Positions 17,536 to 26,570 of a DNA stretch of 64,000 nucleotides are shown here, piece after piece. The notes under the pieces were generated by a model that had not been told where the DNA came from, searched no databases, and was given only the letters and a program-made list of their open reading frames with translations. The DNA comes from Candidatus Gastranaerophilales bacterium (lineage in GTDB: Bacteria; Cyanobacteriota; Vampirovibrionia; Gastranaerophilales; Gastranaerophilaceae), in NCBI GenBank assembly GCA_944324305.1, contig CALUVV010000001.1, forward strand, positions 332,651 to 396,650. Direction: 5' to 3'. Within the stretch, counting starts at the first letter, position 1; each line of letters opens with the position of its first letter. A program made the position numbers and the translations under genes.

Positions 17536-17790
17536 ATGTTACCGATTATATCAGAAGAGAATGCGGCAGTAGCTTTCAGTGAAATCTTTAAAGATATGCC
17601 GTCCTGGCGTAAAAAAATGATTCACTATATTAAGGACGAAAATCCGGAAGTCAATACGGCTATAATAGAAGCTGCAAATAAAACGGATTTAGACCCCAAA
17701 GCCGTAGCTCTCGGTGCATATATGACCTATGTTTTGATTGAACTTGCAATGAAAGATAACGATGCATTAATGAATTTCCAGGAAGGATAG
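17536..17790 (+). CDS. Small hypothetical protein upstream of pilT
   Basis: 84 residues, acidic, mostly helical, no recognised family. It ends four bases before the pilT start and shares its strand, so it is very likely in an operon with pilT. AAGGAAG precedes the ATG. A role in twitching or pilus retraction is only suggested by position. Confidence 0.7.
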   Translation: MLPIISEENAAVAFSEIFKDMPSWRKKMIHYIKDENPEVNTAIIEAANKTDLDPKAVALGAYMTYVLIELAMKDNDALMNFQEG

Positions 17791-17794
17791 AGCT

Positions 17795-18862
17795 ATGTTA
17801 ATTGAAGAACTATTAGAAAAACTGGTTGCCGACGGCGGTTCCGACTTGCATATTTCAAGCGGTTTACCCCCTGCAGCACGTATTGACGGTAAACTGCAAA
17901 GATATGATTATCCGCCTTTAAGTCCTGATGACGTTGAAACTCTTTTGTTCCCCATGTTATCAAATGAACAAAGACGTACATTGGAGCAAAACTGGGAACT
18001 TGACTTTTCATACGGTATTGAAGGTTTAAGCCGTTTCAGGGTTAACTTCTATAAGGATAAAGGAAACTATGCGGCGGCATTCAGAACAATTACTTCAATT
18101 GTTCCTTCTTTTGACAAACTCGGGCTTCCCGAAATCGTCAGAAAAACAGCCGATAAACCGAGAGGCTTAATTCTTGTAACAGGTCCTACGGGTTCAGGTA
18201 AATCCACAACTCTGGCCGCTATGATTGACTATATTAACTCTAACAGAGCAGAGCACATTTTGACAATTGAAGACCCGATAGAGTTCGTCCACACGTCAAA
18301 ACAAAGTATTATTCACCAGCGTGAATTGGGTATGGATACAAGATCGTTCGCAAATGCTTTGAAATCCGCACTTCGTGAAGACCCTGATATCATTCTGGTA
18401 GGTGAGATGCGTGACCACGAAACAATTGCGCTGGCTCTGACAGCCGCAGAAACAGGCCACTTGGTGTTCGGAACATTACACACATCTTCAGCCGCACAGA
18501 CAATTGACCGTATCATCGACGTATTCCCTGAAGGACAGCAGCAGCAAATTCGTGTACAGCTTGCAAACTCTCTTGTAGCAGTATTTTCTCAAACTCTGCT
18601 TCAAAAAGTTCAGCCTGACGGAACTAAAAAAGGCCGTGTAATGGCTCAGGAAATTATGCTTGTAACACCTGCGATTGCAAACCTTATTCGTGAAGCAAAA
18701 GCCGCACAGATTTACTCAACTATTCAGATGAACCAGGCAATAGGTATGCAGACGCTTGAAATGGCACTTGCAGGACTTTATAAACAGGGAGTTATTACGA
18801 TAGAAGATGCGTTATCAAGATCTTCAAGACCTGATGAGTTAAAACGTTTAATGCAAGGTTAA
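17795..18862 (+). CDS. pilT: Type IV pilus retraction ATPase PilT
   Basis: 355 residues, the length of PilT. The N-terminal PAS-like domain is followed by a secretion-ATPase core: Walker A GPTGSGKST (130-138), Asp box, Walker B DIILVGEMRD, His box AETGHLVFGTLHTSSA, and the Arg-finger segment. The C-terminal helix carries an ALxxGLYKQG-like retraction motif region. PilT depolymerises pili at the inner membrane and powers twitching. It gives the many prepilin-like genes in the window a plausible machine. It is followed directly by a terminator. Confidence 0.93.
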   Translation: MLIEELLEKLVADGGSDLHISSGLPPAARIDGKLQRYDYPPLSPDDVETLLFPMLSNEQRRTLEQNWELDFSYGIEGLSRFRVNFYKDKGNYAAAFRTITSIVPSFDKLGLPEIVRKTADKPRGLILVTGPTGSGKSTTLAAMIDYINSNRAEHILTIEDPIEFVHTSKQSIIHQRELGMDTRSFANALKSALREDPDIILVGEMRDHETIALALTAAETGHLVFGTLHTSSAAQTIDRIIDVFPEGQQQQIRVQLANSLVAVFSQTLLQKVQPDGTKKGRVMAQEIMLVTPAIANLIREAKAAQIYSTIQMNQAIGMQTLEMALAGLYKQGVITIEDALSRSSRPDELKRLMQG

Positions 18863-18875
18863 ACAAATAAAAAAA

Positions 18876-18900
18876 GCCTCGAATTAATCGAGGCTTTTTT
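18876..18900 (+). terminator. Terminator after pilT
   Basis: GCCTCGA (18876-18882) pairs with TCGAGGC (18888-18894), followed by T6. A-run on the other side lets it also stop the convergent pilin-like gene. Confidence 0.88.
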
Positions 18901-18904
18901 GTGA

Positions 18905-19593
18905 CTAATATGTCATTTCCCAGTTATCATTTAGAATTTTGCCGAAACAGCCTATCCATCCACCTGAAGATGATGAATAACAATTTCCGTTAAAAAGTTC
19001 TTCTCTTTGCTCATCAGTCAACGGAGCTTTGTCACTTGTGTTATAATCATCAATTACACCATTATTATAAATATACATAATAAATAAGTCCCTGCCTACA
19101 ACATTCGGTCCCTTAGCACCGTTAATATCTACATCCAGACAAATAGGGAAATAGGTACTTAGACCGTAACCGATTGATACACCGTCAGCAAGAGTTATAA
19201 ATCTTTTTTGAGTAGTGTATGGAGAAGCAGAAGAATTAGTAATCATTCTGTAACTTCCTTTTTCAGGGAAACAAGGTGTGCTTGTACTGCCGCAGTCATT
19301 AACAATTTTAAAGTAGGAAGTCCAAAAAGAATCAAAATCAGTTAACAAACCTGCTTCTTTTAAGTTCACTGCATTTTTATCTGTCTGAAATCTCACTAAA
19401 GCTTGAGATAATTGATTATAAAACTTATGAAGCTGTACAACATAAGTTTTGCGCTGGTGATTTTGCATCAAAGACGGAACAGTCATGGCTGAAACCACAC
19501 CGATTATTCCTAAAGTTACCAATACTTCCGCAAGGGTAAAACCTTTATAGGAGCTTAAAGTACGCCCCCCCCCCGGCTGTCAAATGTTTTCAT
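18905..19593 (-). CDS. Prepilin-like protein with G10 tract in leader; out of frame as read (locus A)
   Basis: AAAGGAG and an ATG at 19593 begin MKTFDSR, then G10 (19565-19574). With ten G the frame runs GGC GTA CTT TAA and stops after 12 residues. With eleven G it reads RGGGRTLSSYKG and enters FTLAEVLVTLGIIGVVSAM, the prepilin motif. A start inside the pilin helix (TTG at 19522) would destroy the leader, so the ATG is the natural start. The globular part has Cys pairs and the DVDINGAKGPNVVGRDLF block. It is nearly identical to locus E at 35574. The mature protein would be unaffected by in-frame tract changes because the tract lies before the cleavage site. Confidence 0.8.
19565..19574 (-). 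repeat. G10 homopolymer switch, locus A
   Basis: Ten G on the coding strand between codon 7 and the prepilin cleavage site. Needs n = 2 mod 3 for an open pilin frame; n = 10 here gives OFF. Confidence 0.85.
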
Positions 19594-19620
19594 AAACAAC
19601 TCCTTTCTATTTTATTTATT

Positions 19621-19649
19621 ATTATAACAAATATTTTGAACATTGTAAA
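19621..19649 (-). promoter_or_regulatory. Promoter of locus A pilin-like gene
   Basis: On the minus strand TTTACA (19649-19644), 17 bp, TATAAT (19626-19621). Strong match, so transcription should occur regardless of tract length. Confidence 0.7.
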
Positions 19650-19655
19650 GGAAAA

Positions 19656-19677
19656 GGCACCGAATAAATTCGGTGCC
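19656..19677 (-). terminator. Terminator after locus B gene
   Basis: GGCACCGAAT and ATTCGGTGCC form a perfect ten-base stem with a two-base loop, followed on the minus strand by TTTTCCTTTT. A related hairpin (43479-43500) follows the paralogous locus G. Confidence 0.8.
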
Positions 19678-19723
19678 GCATTCTAACTCATTTACTTATT
19701 GTGATACTATTGAACAAATGGAG

Positions 19724-21237
19724 TTAGAAGAAAAACTTAACGGGCTGTATCTGCTTCACACGGCACATCGAATTGTAATTTGTTGTACATTCACCTGCCT
19801 TTGTATATGATGTTCCGTTTTTGCAATAAGGGGTTGCGTCACCCACATAACCTGAGATACAGGCACCTTCTTTAAAACTTACACTTTTGGCTAACCATTT
19901 TGTTGTACGCCTGCCGCTTACATAACTTTCATTTTCAGCACTTACCTGCAAATGACGAACGCTGTCACCGCCGCTTTGATTTAAATTAGACGTATCGTAG
20001 GCGGGAATGATTTTCCCCGATAAGGTGATGTAGAAAGGATAAACATCACTCCACAATAGAGAATCGCCTTTGGCTCCGTCAATATCTACATAAACGGTAT
20101 AACCATATGAATTAGTATTAGGGACACCGTCATAGACACCGCCCTGAGTATTATTTGCTAGCATAGAGATAGCACCTGCGTCGTTATGCATATTATAAAT
20201 GCGCAAACCGTTACGAAGAGTGATATCAGGTGTTTTGCCGGAAAAGTCAGTTGTACCGTCAGATATGACACTGCCGCTGCATACACTGCTGCCGCTCATA
20301 ATATTGGCATAACGTTCAAACAGTTTGCAGAAATTTTTACCCTTACGGGGTAAAGTACGGGGAGATGGTATACATTTACATTGTTCCTCGCTCCATTCAT
20401 AGGTCTCATCGCTGCAAGTGCGATTTATTGCAGGATTTTGAGAGATTATGCCGGTATCACTGCTGCAAATATTGCAGGGAGAGATATTCGAAGGACAATC
20501 GGCTACACAATTGCAGGAACTGTTTAAATGCTGCCCCGAAGGACAGGTTTTAGCCGTGCCTGTTAACTTACATGTATGTTCGTCCCATACCTGACCGCAA
20601 GGAGTGACAGATGGTTTATTCGTACAAGCAGGGCAGTCAGCCAAGCTATGAACCTTATTCCCATTCCAACAAGTCACTGAATCGGGACAGTTTGCCTCAC
20701 TGGCGGCATAGCTGCCATCCCAACAGGTAATTTTTGGCGGGCAGTAACTAGGGTTAGAAACCTGAGAACCGTCCCAGCAAGTCGCATTCGGACATAAAGC
20801 GGGAATAGTAGCTGAACTGCCGTCCCAACAAGTTACCGAGTTTTTGACACATGAACAAGTAGCCCTATCAAAATGATAACCCGAATGACAACGTACAGAG
20901 CTTGTACTTGAACAATTTGATGATGGTCTATCAGTATATACAGCATAAGCTGCAGGAATAAAGTTTTGAATTACAGAAACATAATCATCGTCTTTAAGAT
21001 CAAAGTCAGCAAGCATTTCAGTTGATATGGAACGTAATGTCGAATATGCGTTGTAATAAGTATATGATACTATATTATCCAGCTTAGCTTTTGTTATACC
21101 TATCGTTACGGAAACAACAACTGCAATAATTAACATTACCGTAATAATTTCAGCCAGAGTATAGCCGAAAACAACTGATTTGGGAGCCTTTAGGTCGCCC
21201 CCCCCCCGCGAAGCACGCGATTGGTAGTCTTTTTCAT
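19724..21237 (-). CDS. Long Cys-rich prepilin-like protein with G10 tract; out of frame as read (locus B)
   Basis: The ATG at 21237 (after AAGGAGC) starts MKKTTNRVLR, followed by G10 (21198-21207). Ten G gives GCG ACC TAA and a 15-residue stop; eleven G joins to GGGGDLKAPKSVVFGYTLAEI and a prepilin-type helix (ITVMLIIAVVVSVTIG). After the helix come about 200 residues of Cys-rich repeats, including four CWDGS/CWNGN units of about 17 residues ending in CP, then a CTNKPSVTPCGQ block and a conserved 220-residue C-terminal domain with the VDIDGAKGD motif. It looks like a pilus-tip adhesin or minor pilin. Closest relative is locus G. Confidence 0.78.
21198..21207 (-). repeat. G10 homopolymer switch, locus B
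   Basis: Ten G on the coding strand after codon 10. The zero frame stops at TAA three codons past the tract; one more G would open the prepilin frame. Confidence 0.85.
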
Positions 21238-21270
21238 AAAATTGCTCCTTGTGCTCTATAGTACCTTTTT

Positions 21271-21299
21271 AGTATAACATATTTTTTTATTTGTTTCAA
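21271..21299 (-). promoter_or_regulatory. Promoter of locus B gene
   Basis: TTGAAA (21299-21294), 17 bp, TATACT (21276-21271) on the minus strand. The same two boxes and spacing drive locus G. Confidence 0.65.
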
Positions 21300-21308
21300 G
21301 ATAAAAAG

Positions 21309-21335
21309 AAAAGACCGATATAAAATCGGTCTTTT
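21309..21335 (-). terminator. Terminator after the 21362 pilin-like gene
   Basis: AAAAGACCGAT and ATCGGTCTTTT form an 11-base stem with a five-base loop, followed by T-rich sequence on the minus strand. Confidence 0.85.
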
Positions 21336-21361
21336 GTTATGAAAGATGAAAGGAGCTGAAC

Positions 21362-22036
21362 TTAGTAATACGTAATTTTCCAGCCGTCATTGATAACACG
21401 GGCAGTACAGGTAAGGCCTGATGCAGCTTTATTACAGTTATATGTGTTATCAAGGCCGCTGGGAACAATTTCGCTGTCATTAAGAACAAATGCAAATATG
21501 TCACGCCCCATTTGGTTCGGATAGGAATTACCGTTAACGTCAATGATAAAAACTACTGAATCTTTTTCAACATTTACTCCGAATTCGGAACGAATAATAT
21601 CTCTGGGATAAACATTCATTATGACGTTCATACCGTCGACAAGCGTAAACATATATTGATACATTTGCGCTCTTTTCAGATACACTTTGCCGCTTAGGAA
21701 TTTAGTCGGGTATTGCCAGCAACCTGTTGCATTAGAGCATTCCCTGACTACTTTAAAATAAGGTTTGAAATACGAGAAGGCCAATGCTGAAGAATCTTGA
21801 GAATATTGATCAAGTCCCCAATAATTCGGAGAAGATCTGTCTAAAATTACAAACATAGTTACCTGACTGATTGAACTATAGAATTTTTTCAATGCGGCCA
21901 TATTTTTTGTATCACCTATTTTGGCAACAAGACCAAATATTGTTAAAGATGCAATAACCCCAATAATTGCCAGAGTAAATAATACCTCTGACATTGTCAA
22001 TCCTGAACGTTTTTTAAATATTCCGCTATAATTCAT
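21362..22036 (-). CDS. Prepilin-like protein without G-tract
   Basis: 225 residues. Leader MNYSGIFKKRSG precedes LTMSEVLFTLAIIGVIASLTIFG, a prepilin motif in which Phe+1 is Leu and the Glu at +5 is kept. The globular part has Cys pairs and FIIDVNGNSYPNQMGRDIFAF, the same block as its relatives. GGAGG about ten bases upstream supports the start. It is the first gene of a run of three pilin-like genes on this strand and the only one of them intact as read. Confidence 0.83.
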   Translation of the reverse strand: MNYSGIFKKRSGLTMSEVLFTLAIIGVIASLTIFGLVAKIGDTKNMAALKKFYSSISQVTMFVILDRSSPNYWGLDQYSQDSSALAFSYFKPYFKVVRECSNATGCWQYPTKFLSGKVYLKRAQMYQYMFTLVDGMNVIMNVYPRDIIRSEFGVNVEKDSVVFIIDVNGNSYPNQMGRDIFAFVLNDSEIVPSGLDNTYNCNKAASGLTCTARVINDGWKITYY

Positions 22037-22184
22037 AAGACCAAACCGCCTCCTATCTGCAGATAAAAGACTTCTCCTTTTTTAACAATACATATATAAG
22101 ATATATACCCATTATAGCAAAGAAAATAACACTTTTATAAAGATTAATTAAAATTTAAGAACAACTATCACACTTTAAATTTTT

Positions 22185-23345
22185 ATGGACATTTCATCGC
22201 TTTTATCATACATTACAGATATGTCGGAAAATTACTGTACAGTTTTAGAAAACCTGAAAGAAAATTCTCATTTCAGATATATAAGAGATTTTGAGGGTAA
22301 AGATGAAAAATATATTTATTTGAACGGGAAAAAACTTATTAATTTATCCTCAAATAACTATCTTGGTTTCGCCGATAACAGAAGTATTACCGGGGAATTT
22401 TTGAATTATTCGGGCTGCGGCTATTCTTTCGGAAGCGCATCTGCAAGACTTCTGACGGGTACTTTACCTGTATATAAAGAACTTGAAAACTTAATATCGG
22501 AAATGTTTAAAAAAGAGAAAACACTTCTTTTTAACAGCGGCTACCATGCAAATGTCGGTATAAACAGCTCAATTGCAGGGAAAGGAGATGTGATTTTTTC
22601 CGATAAACTCAATCATGCCAGCATTATTGACGGAATGAAACTTTCAGAGGGAAAATTTTTCAGGTATCCGCATAATAATATGGAAGCTCTTGAAAAACTT
22701 CTTATTCGTGAACGAAAGAATTTTAAAAACGCCGTAATAGTTTCCGAAAGTGTTTTTTCAATGGACGGCGACATTGCGGATTTAAACAAACTTACGGAAT
22801 TAAAAGAAAAATATAATTGTATATTAATTCTGGATGAAGCCCATGCTTTCGGTGTTTTCGGAGCAAACGGGCTTGGAGTAAACGAGACATTGGGACTGAC
22901 CGATAAAATCGATTTAATCGTCGGGACTTTCGGAAAAGCTATAGGTTCAACGGGAGCCTTTGTTACGGGAAACAGTACTCTTATTGACTATCTTACAAAT
23001 AAGGCACGTTCGTTTATTTTCTCTACAGCATTGCCGCCGATAAACATTGCGTTTTCCAAATGGATTATTGAAAACAAGCTTCCGCATACCTTTGAAAAAC
23101 GTATGAATATGCTGGCGGCAGGCAGAAAAGCAGGAAGCGAAAGTCATATTATACCTGTGGTAATCGGCGGCAATAAAGAAACTGTTGATACTTGCGATGT
23201 TCTATTTCATAACGGATATTTTACGCTTCCGATACGACCGCCGACAGTGCCTGAAGGAACCTCAAGATTAAGATTATCCCTTACGACGGAAATAAACGAA
23301 AAGGAATTATTTGATGCAATATCATTGGTTGAACAGACAAAATAA
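22185..23345 (+). CDS. bioF: 8-amino-7-oxononanoate synthase
   Basis: BioF condenses pimeloyl-ACP with alanine using PLP, the first ring-assembly step of biotin synthesis. 386 residues. Features: DEAHAFG (217-223), GTFGKAIGSTGAF with PLP-lysine Lys251, GSASARLLTGT and NHASIIDG segments of the alpha-oxoamine synthase family. The C-terminus PEGTSRLRLSLT is typical. No clear ribosome-binding site precedes the ATG at 22185. The 3' end overlaps bioG by 35 bases, so the three bio genes form a tight operon. bioA, bioD and bioB are not in the window. Confidence 0.93.
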   Translation: MDISSLLSYITDMSENYCTVLENLKENSHFRYIRDFEGKDEKYIYLNGKKLINLSSNNYLGFADNRSITGEFLNYSGCGYSFGSASARLLTGTLPVYKELENLISEMFKKEKTLLFNSGYHANVGINSSIAGKGDVIFSDKLNHASIIDGMKLSEGKFFRYPHNNMEALEKLLIRERKNFKNAVIVSESVFSMDGDIADLNKLTELKEKYNCILILDEAHAFGVFGANGLGVNETLGLTDKIDLIVGTFGKAIGSTGAFVTGNSTLIDYLTNKARSFIFSTALPPINIAFSKWIIENKLPHTFEKRMNMLAAGRKAGSESHIIPVVIGGNKETVDTCDVLFHNGYFTLPIRPPTVPEGTSRLRLSLTTEINEKELFDAISLVEQTK

Positions 23346-23964
23346 CGAAAAACTTATTATATTTTTTACAGGCTGGAGCTTTGATTACAAGCCCTTTGAA
23401 TTCCTTGATTGCGGAGATTTTGATGTATTAATGTTTTATGATTACGATAATTTGGAATTACCCGAAATTCCGCATTATAAAGAATATTTTCTGATAAGCT
23501 GGTCTATGGGAGTTTTTACGGCATATCTGATTAAAGACAAGCTTCCGAATTTTTCCGAAAAGATTGCCGTTAACGGAACACCTTTCCCGGTAAATGATGA
23601 TTTCGGAATACCTTTGAAACCGTTTATTCTTACACTCCGTCACGCAAAAACAGGTCTTGAAGGGAAATTTTATCAAAATATCTTTGATAAAACAGAAGAA
23701 TATAACCGCTATAATTGCTCTGCGGTTGAAAGGTCTATTGAAAACCGCGTGTCTGAACTTAATTCTCTATATGAGAGAATTAAAAATTCAAACTTGTCTT
23801 ACGAACAATATTATGACAAAGCACTTATAAGCAATAACGACAAGATTATTCCGGCTAAAAACCAGATAAACTTCTGGCAGAATAACGCAAAAACAGAGTT
23901 ACTTGAAAGCGGACATTTTCCCTATTATAATTTTAAAAGCTGGAATGAAATATTATGCAAATAA
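23311..23964 (+). CDS. bioG: Pimeloyl-ACP methyl ester esterase, BioG type
   Basis: 217 residues of the DUF452/BioG alpha/beta-hydrolase family, which removes the methyl group from pimeloyl-ACP methyl ester. FFTGW (18-22) forms the oxyanion region, SWSMG (63-67) carries nucleophile Ser65, with Asp177 (NNDKIIP) and His202 (SGHFPY) completing the triad. Placement between bioF and bioC, with overlaps to both, confirms the assignment. The start ATG-ATG at 23311 lies inside bioF. Confidence 0.9.
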   Translation: MMQYHWLNRQNNEKLIIFFTGWSFDYKPFEFLDCGDFDVLMFYDYDNLELPEIPHYKEYFLISWSMGVFTAYLIKDKLPNFSEKIAVNGTPFPVNDDFGIPLKPFILTLRHAKTGLEGKFYQNIFDKTEEYNRYNCSAVERSIENRVSELNSLYERIKNSNLSYEQYYDKALISNNDKIIPAKNQINFWQNNAKTELLESGHFPYYNFKSWNEILCK

Positions 23965-24692
23965 ACCCTAAGTTAATAAAAAATCAGTTTGAAAAAAGCC
24001 TTGATACCTACAACAAAAATGCCGTTGTACAACAGATTATGGCTGAAAAACTGATTGAAGAAACCGCAAAAATAAAAACCTGCTATGATAATGTTCTTGA
24101 ACTCGGAAGCGGAGCAGGTCTTTTAACTAAAGAATTAATAAAAAAAATCACTTTTAAAACCTATTCGGCAAATGATTTAGTGGAAAAATCAAAATTTTAT
24201 GTCAGCGAAATTATTCCGCAAGCAGCATTCTATTGCGGAAACGCATCACGTATCAAGCCCGCGAAGAAGATGGATTTAATAATTTCTAATGCAATGTTTC
24301 AATGGTTTAAAGACCTTGAAAAAGTAAGCGTTACTTATAAAAATCTGCTTAATAAAGAAGGAATACTTGCATTTTCCACGTTTTCACCCGAAAACTTTAA
24401 AGAAATACGCGAACTTACAGGACTTTCGCTGGATTATAAATCATTAGGAGAAATAAAACATATATTTGAAAAAAACTTCGAAATTATACATGTTGAGGAG
24501 TTTACGCATACTCTGAATTTTTCAAATCCGCTTGAACTGCTTGCGCATATGAAAAACACAGGGGTAAATTCACTAACTACACAGCATTGGACATTCAAAG
24601 AAGTAAAAGAATTCTGCGATAACTATAAAAGTAAGTTTCCCGAAATAACTCTGACTTACTCCCCGGTTATTGTAATCTGTCAAAAAATGTGA
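23955..24692 (+). CDS. bioC: Malonyl-ACP O-methyltransferase
   Basis: 245 residues, class I SAM methyltransferase. Motif I VLELGSGAG (47-55) and the family-typical ISNAMFQWFKDL segment. BioC methylates malonyl-ACP to disguise it for elongation into pimeloyl chains by the fatty-acid machinery; BioG later removes the methyl group. The gene overlaps bioG by ten bases. FabI at 60523 belongs to the same elongation route. Confidence 0.92.
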   Translation: MQINPKLIKNQFEKSLDTYNKNAVVQQIMAEKLIEETAKIKTCYDNVLELGSGAGLLTKELIKKITFKTYSANDLVEKSKFYVSEIIPQAAFYCGNASRIKPAKKMDLIISNAMFQWFKDLEKVSVTYKNLLNKEGILAFSTFSPENFKEIRELTGLSLDYKSLGEIKHIFEKNFEIIHVEEFTHTLNFSNPLELLAHMKNTGVNSLTTQHWTFKEVKEFCDNYKSKFPEITLTYSPVIVICQKM

Positions 24693-24801
24693 AAACAAAT
24701 AAATACTACCATTTGTGTATTCTACTTTGTAAAGAAAAAACATATAATGTTTACATAATTTCATGTTTATTATTACATGTGGATAAAAGGACAGGTAACA
24801 A

Positions 24802-25446
24802 TTGTTAAATAATTTTGAAAGCTTTGATAACTCCGAAACATCAGCAAGAAAATCCGCTTTAATACAAGAAAGAATAGGGCTTGTATCAACGCATATGTAT
24901 AAACAGTTTCTGGATTATCAGCACGCAAATGTCAATACCAACGAAATTTTTACAAGAATGATTGACAATTTACAAATTGTTGTAGATACATTAAAAGAGG
25001 CTTTTTCGTCACGCAACGTAACAACCCAGAACATTTACGTTGATACGGATCCTCAAAAATCAGTTGTTATCGTAAATATTCTATGGCATAAAATGAGTTT
25101 TACCACAAGATGCAATTACCAGCCTCAGGCTTTATACAGGGAAGACGGCCAGCATCTTTTCTCAAGCAGAATTATGGCGGTAAAAGGAAACTATTACGAG
25201 ATTATGAAAGGCGTTGCAGACCATGATGAAGAAATGGTTAAACTTCTTGATAACGAGGTTGCATCACTGTTTATTCCGCCGGAATCCACTCAAAACTCGA
25301 TTATGAAAATACGCCATCTTCCTAATCGTGAATTCTATCTTAATCAAGTTGATGCACCGCGCGAGTTTGTTCTGAAAGTCGTTGAAACAATATGCGGCGG
25401 CGGTTTTTACCACGAAGAAGGCGCAAGAAAAAGTTTTAATATATAA
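24802..25446 (+). CDS. Hypothetical protein upstream of a pilin-like gene
   Basis: 214 residues starting at TTG after an AAAGGACAGG sequence. It is soluble, mixed alpha/beta, and unknown to me; no signal peptide or membrane helix. Conserved-looking pieces include LWHKMSFTTRCNYQ and the C-terminal CGGGFYHEEGARKSFN. It ends 12 bases before a GGAGG-preceded ATG at 25459 that leads to the C10 tract of locus D, so both are probably on one transcript. Confidence 0.65.
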   Translation: MLNNFESFDNSETSARKSALIQERIGLVSTHMYKQFLDYQHANVNTNEIFTRMIDNLQIVVDTLKEAFSSRNVTTQNIYVDTDPQKSVVIVNILWHKMSFTTRCNYQPQALYREDGQHLFSSRIMAVKGNYYEIMKGVADHDEEMVKLLDNEVASLFIPPESTQNSIMKIRHLPNREFYLNQVDAPREFVLKVVETICGGGFYHEEGARKSFNI

Positions 25447-25458
25447 TTGGAGGTAAAA

Positions 25459-25568
25459 ATGATATTAAACAAGAAGCTTAGAATTGCCCCCCCCCCGACA
25501 AATTTACATTAACGCATTCCAAATCGGAACTTCTTTACTTTTGTAAATATATATTATATGATAGTGAT
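25459..25568 (+). other. Leader ORF with C10 tract in front of locus D pilin-like gene
   Basis: GGAGG (25449-25453) precedes an ATG at 25459 that reads MILNKKLRIAPPPTNLH and stops at 25512. The reading crosses ten C (25487-25496). With eleven C the same ATG stays open for 24 more codons and joins the downstream pilin ATG at 25569 in frame. This is the same 10-off/11-on rule as the G-tract loci, but with C on the coding strand. On the opposite strand the sequence after the tract (CAATTCTAAGCT) resembles loci E and H. Confidence 0.6.
25487..25496 (+). repeat. C10 homopolymer, locus D
   Basis: Ten C on the coding strand, flanked by G and G; the only tract in the reverse sense relative to its pilin gene. 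Ten closes the frame at 25512; eleven opens it to the pilin. Confidence 0.8.
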
Positions 25569-26297
25569 ATGAAACATCACATCAAAAAAGGTTTTACCCT
25601 TGCTGAAGTTCTTATAACTCTCGGGATTATAGGGATAGTTGCTGCAATGACAATGCCGAGTCTTATTCAAAACCATAAAGAAAAAGAAACCGTTGCCAAA
25701 TTAAAAAAAGTTAACTCTGTTTTAAGTCAGGCACTTATCAGTGCAATAGATGAAAGCGGAACAACCGTTGATCAATGGGATTTGGAAAGCGGTGATTCAA
25801 AAAACGGTTCGCAATATTTAGTTGATAACTATTTTAAACCTTATTTTAAAATCGCAGATAATTGTTTAAATCTAAACAATTGCATAGGGGATAAAAAATA
25901 TACTTATCTTAACGGTAAGCCGCATATATCTTATAACAGTCAAAACAGTTATAAACACCTTGTTTTAGCAGACGGTACACTTTTAATTTTTCACATTTCC
26001 TCAGAACTTAAAAATTGTTCGCAAAAAGGAAATTGTGCAGAAATTTTTGTGGATACAAACGGATATTACAGGGGGCCAAATCAATTCGGCAGAGATTTTT
26101 TTGTATTCTCAATGAAAAAAGACAGGATTGTTCCTTACGGTACAAAACAAGATGTTCCGAACTTTTCATTACACTGCAGCAAAACCAAAGGCTCCGGTTA
26201 CGGTTTGAGTTGCGGTGCATGGGTATTGGCTTACGAAAATATGGATTATCTTCACTGCGATGATTTAGAATGGGACAAAAAGATAAAATGTAAGTAA
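25569..26297 (+). CDS. Prepilin-like protein (locus D)
   Basis: 242 residues from the ATG at 25569: leader MKHHIKKG, then FTLAEVLITLGIIGIVAAM. The globular domain has several Cys and FVDTNGYYRGPNQFGRDFF. The leader at this ATG is a normal prepilin leader, but no ribosome-binding site precedes it, whereas the ATG at 25459 has one. Translation may therefore depend on read-through from the upstream leader ORF across the C10 tract. Whether the long-leader or the short-leader form is used cannot be decided here. Confidence 0.83.
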   Translation: MKHHIKKGFTLAEVLITLGIIGIVAAMTMPSLIQNHKEKETVAKLKKVNSVLSQALISAIDESGTTVDQWDLESGDSKNGSQYLVDNYFKPYFKIADNCLNLNNCIGDKKYTYLNGKPHISYNSQNSYKHLVLADGTLLIFHISSELKNCSQKGNCAEIFVDTNGYYRGPNQFGRDFFVFSMKKDRIVPYGTKQDVPNFSLHCSKTKGSGYGLSCGAWVLAYENMDYLHCDDLEWDKKIKCK

Positions 26298-26549
26298 TTA
26301 TTCAAGCGGGAGTTTTGAAGAAACTTCCGCTACAATGCGCTGAACATCGGCACCGCCTATTGCAACTTCCAAAATTAACGGACTGTGTATCAAAACAGTT
26401 TCTGAGTAATCCATTGTTTCAACATTAATTACGTTGAACTCAATGAAATCTTCGCCTGCATATATTAATTTTCCATATTCACCGCCTGTAGCCCATTTGA
26501 TAAACATGTATTGATTTTCATACTCTTTAAGCTTCTCTATAAGTCTCAT
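26298..26549 (-). CDS. Small hypothetical protein
   Basis: 83 residues, soluble, beta-rich pattern (GGEYGKLIYAGEDFIEFNVIN), reminiscent of small SH3-like or Sm-like barrels but without a family motif I can name. GGGGA ten bases before the ATG. A perfect palindrome lies 22 bp upstream at its promoter. Its end abuts the end of the locus D pilin-like gene. Confidence 0.6.
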   Translation of the reverse strand: MRLIEKLKEYENQYMFIKWATGGEYGKLIYAGEDFIEFNVINVETMDYSETVLIHSPLILEVAIGGADVQRIVAEVSSKLPLE

Positions 26550-26570
26550 TATAAATCCCCGTAAATGTCT

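Noticed and set aside
18905..19522. TTG at 19522 as start of the locus A pilin-like gene (likewise the internal TTG or ATG starts at 21136, 36197, 43318, 45520 and 47945)
   Set aside because: These starts lie at or inside the prepilin motif or helix, or in the sequence around the tract. They would remove or alter the leader and have no ribosome-binding site. The upstream ATG with AAAGGAG is the natural start and the gene is simply out of frame.
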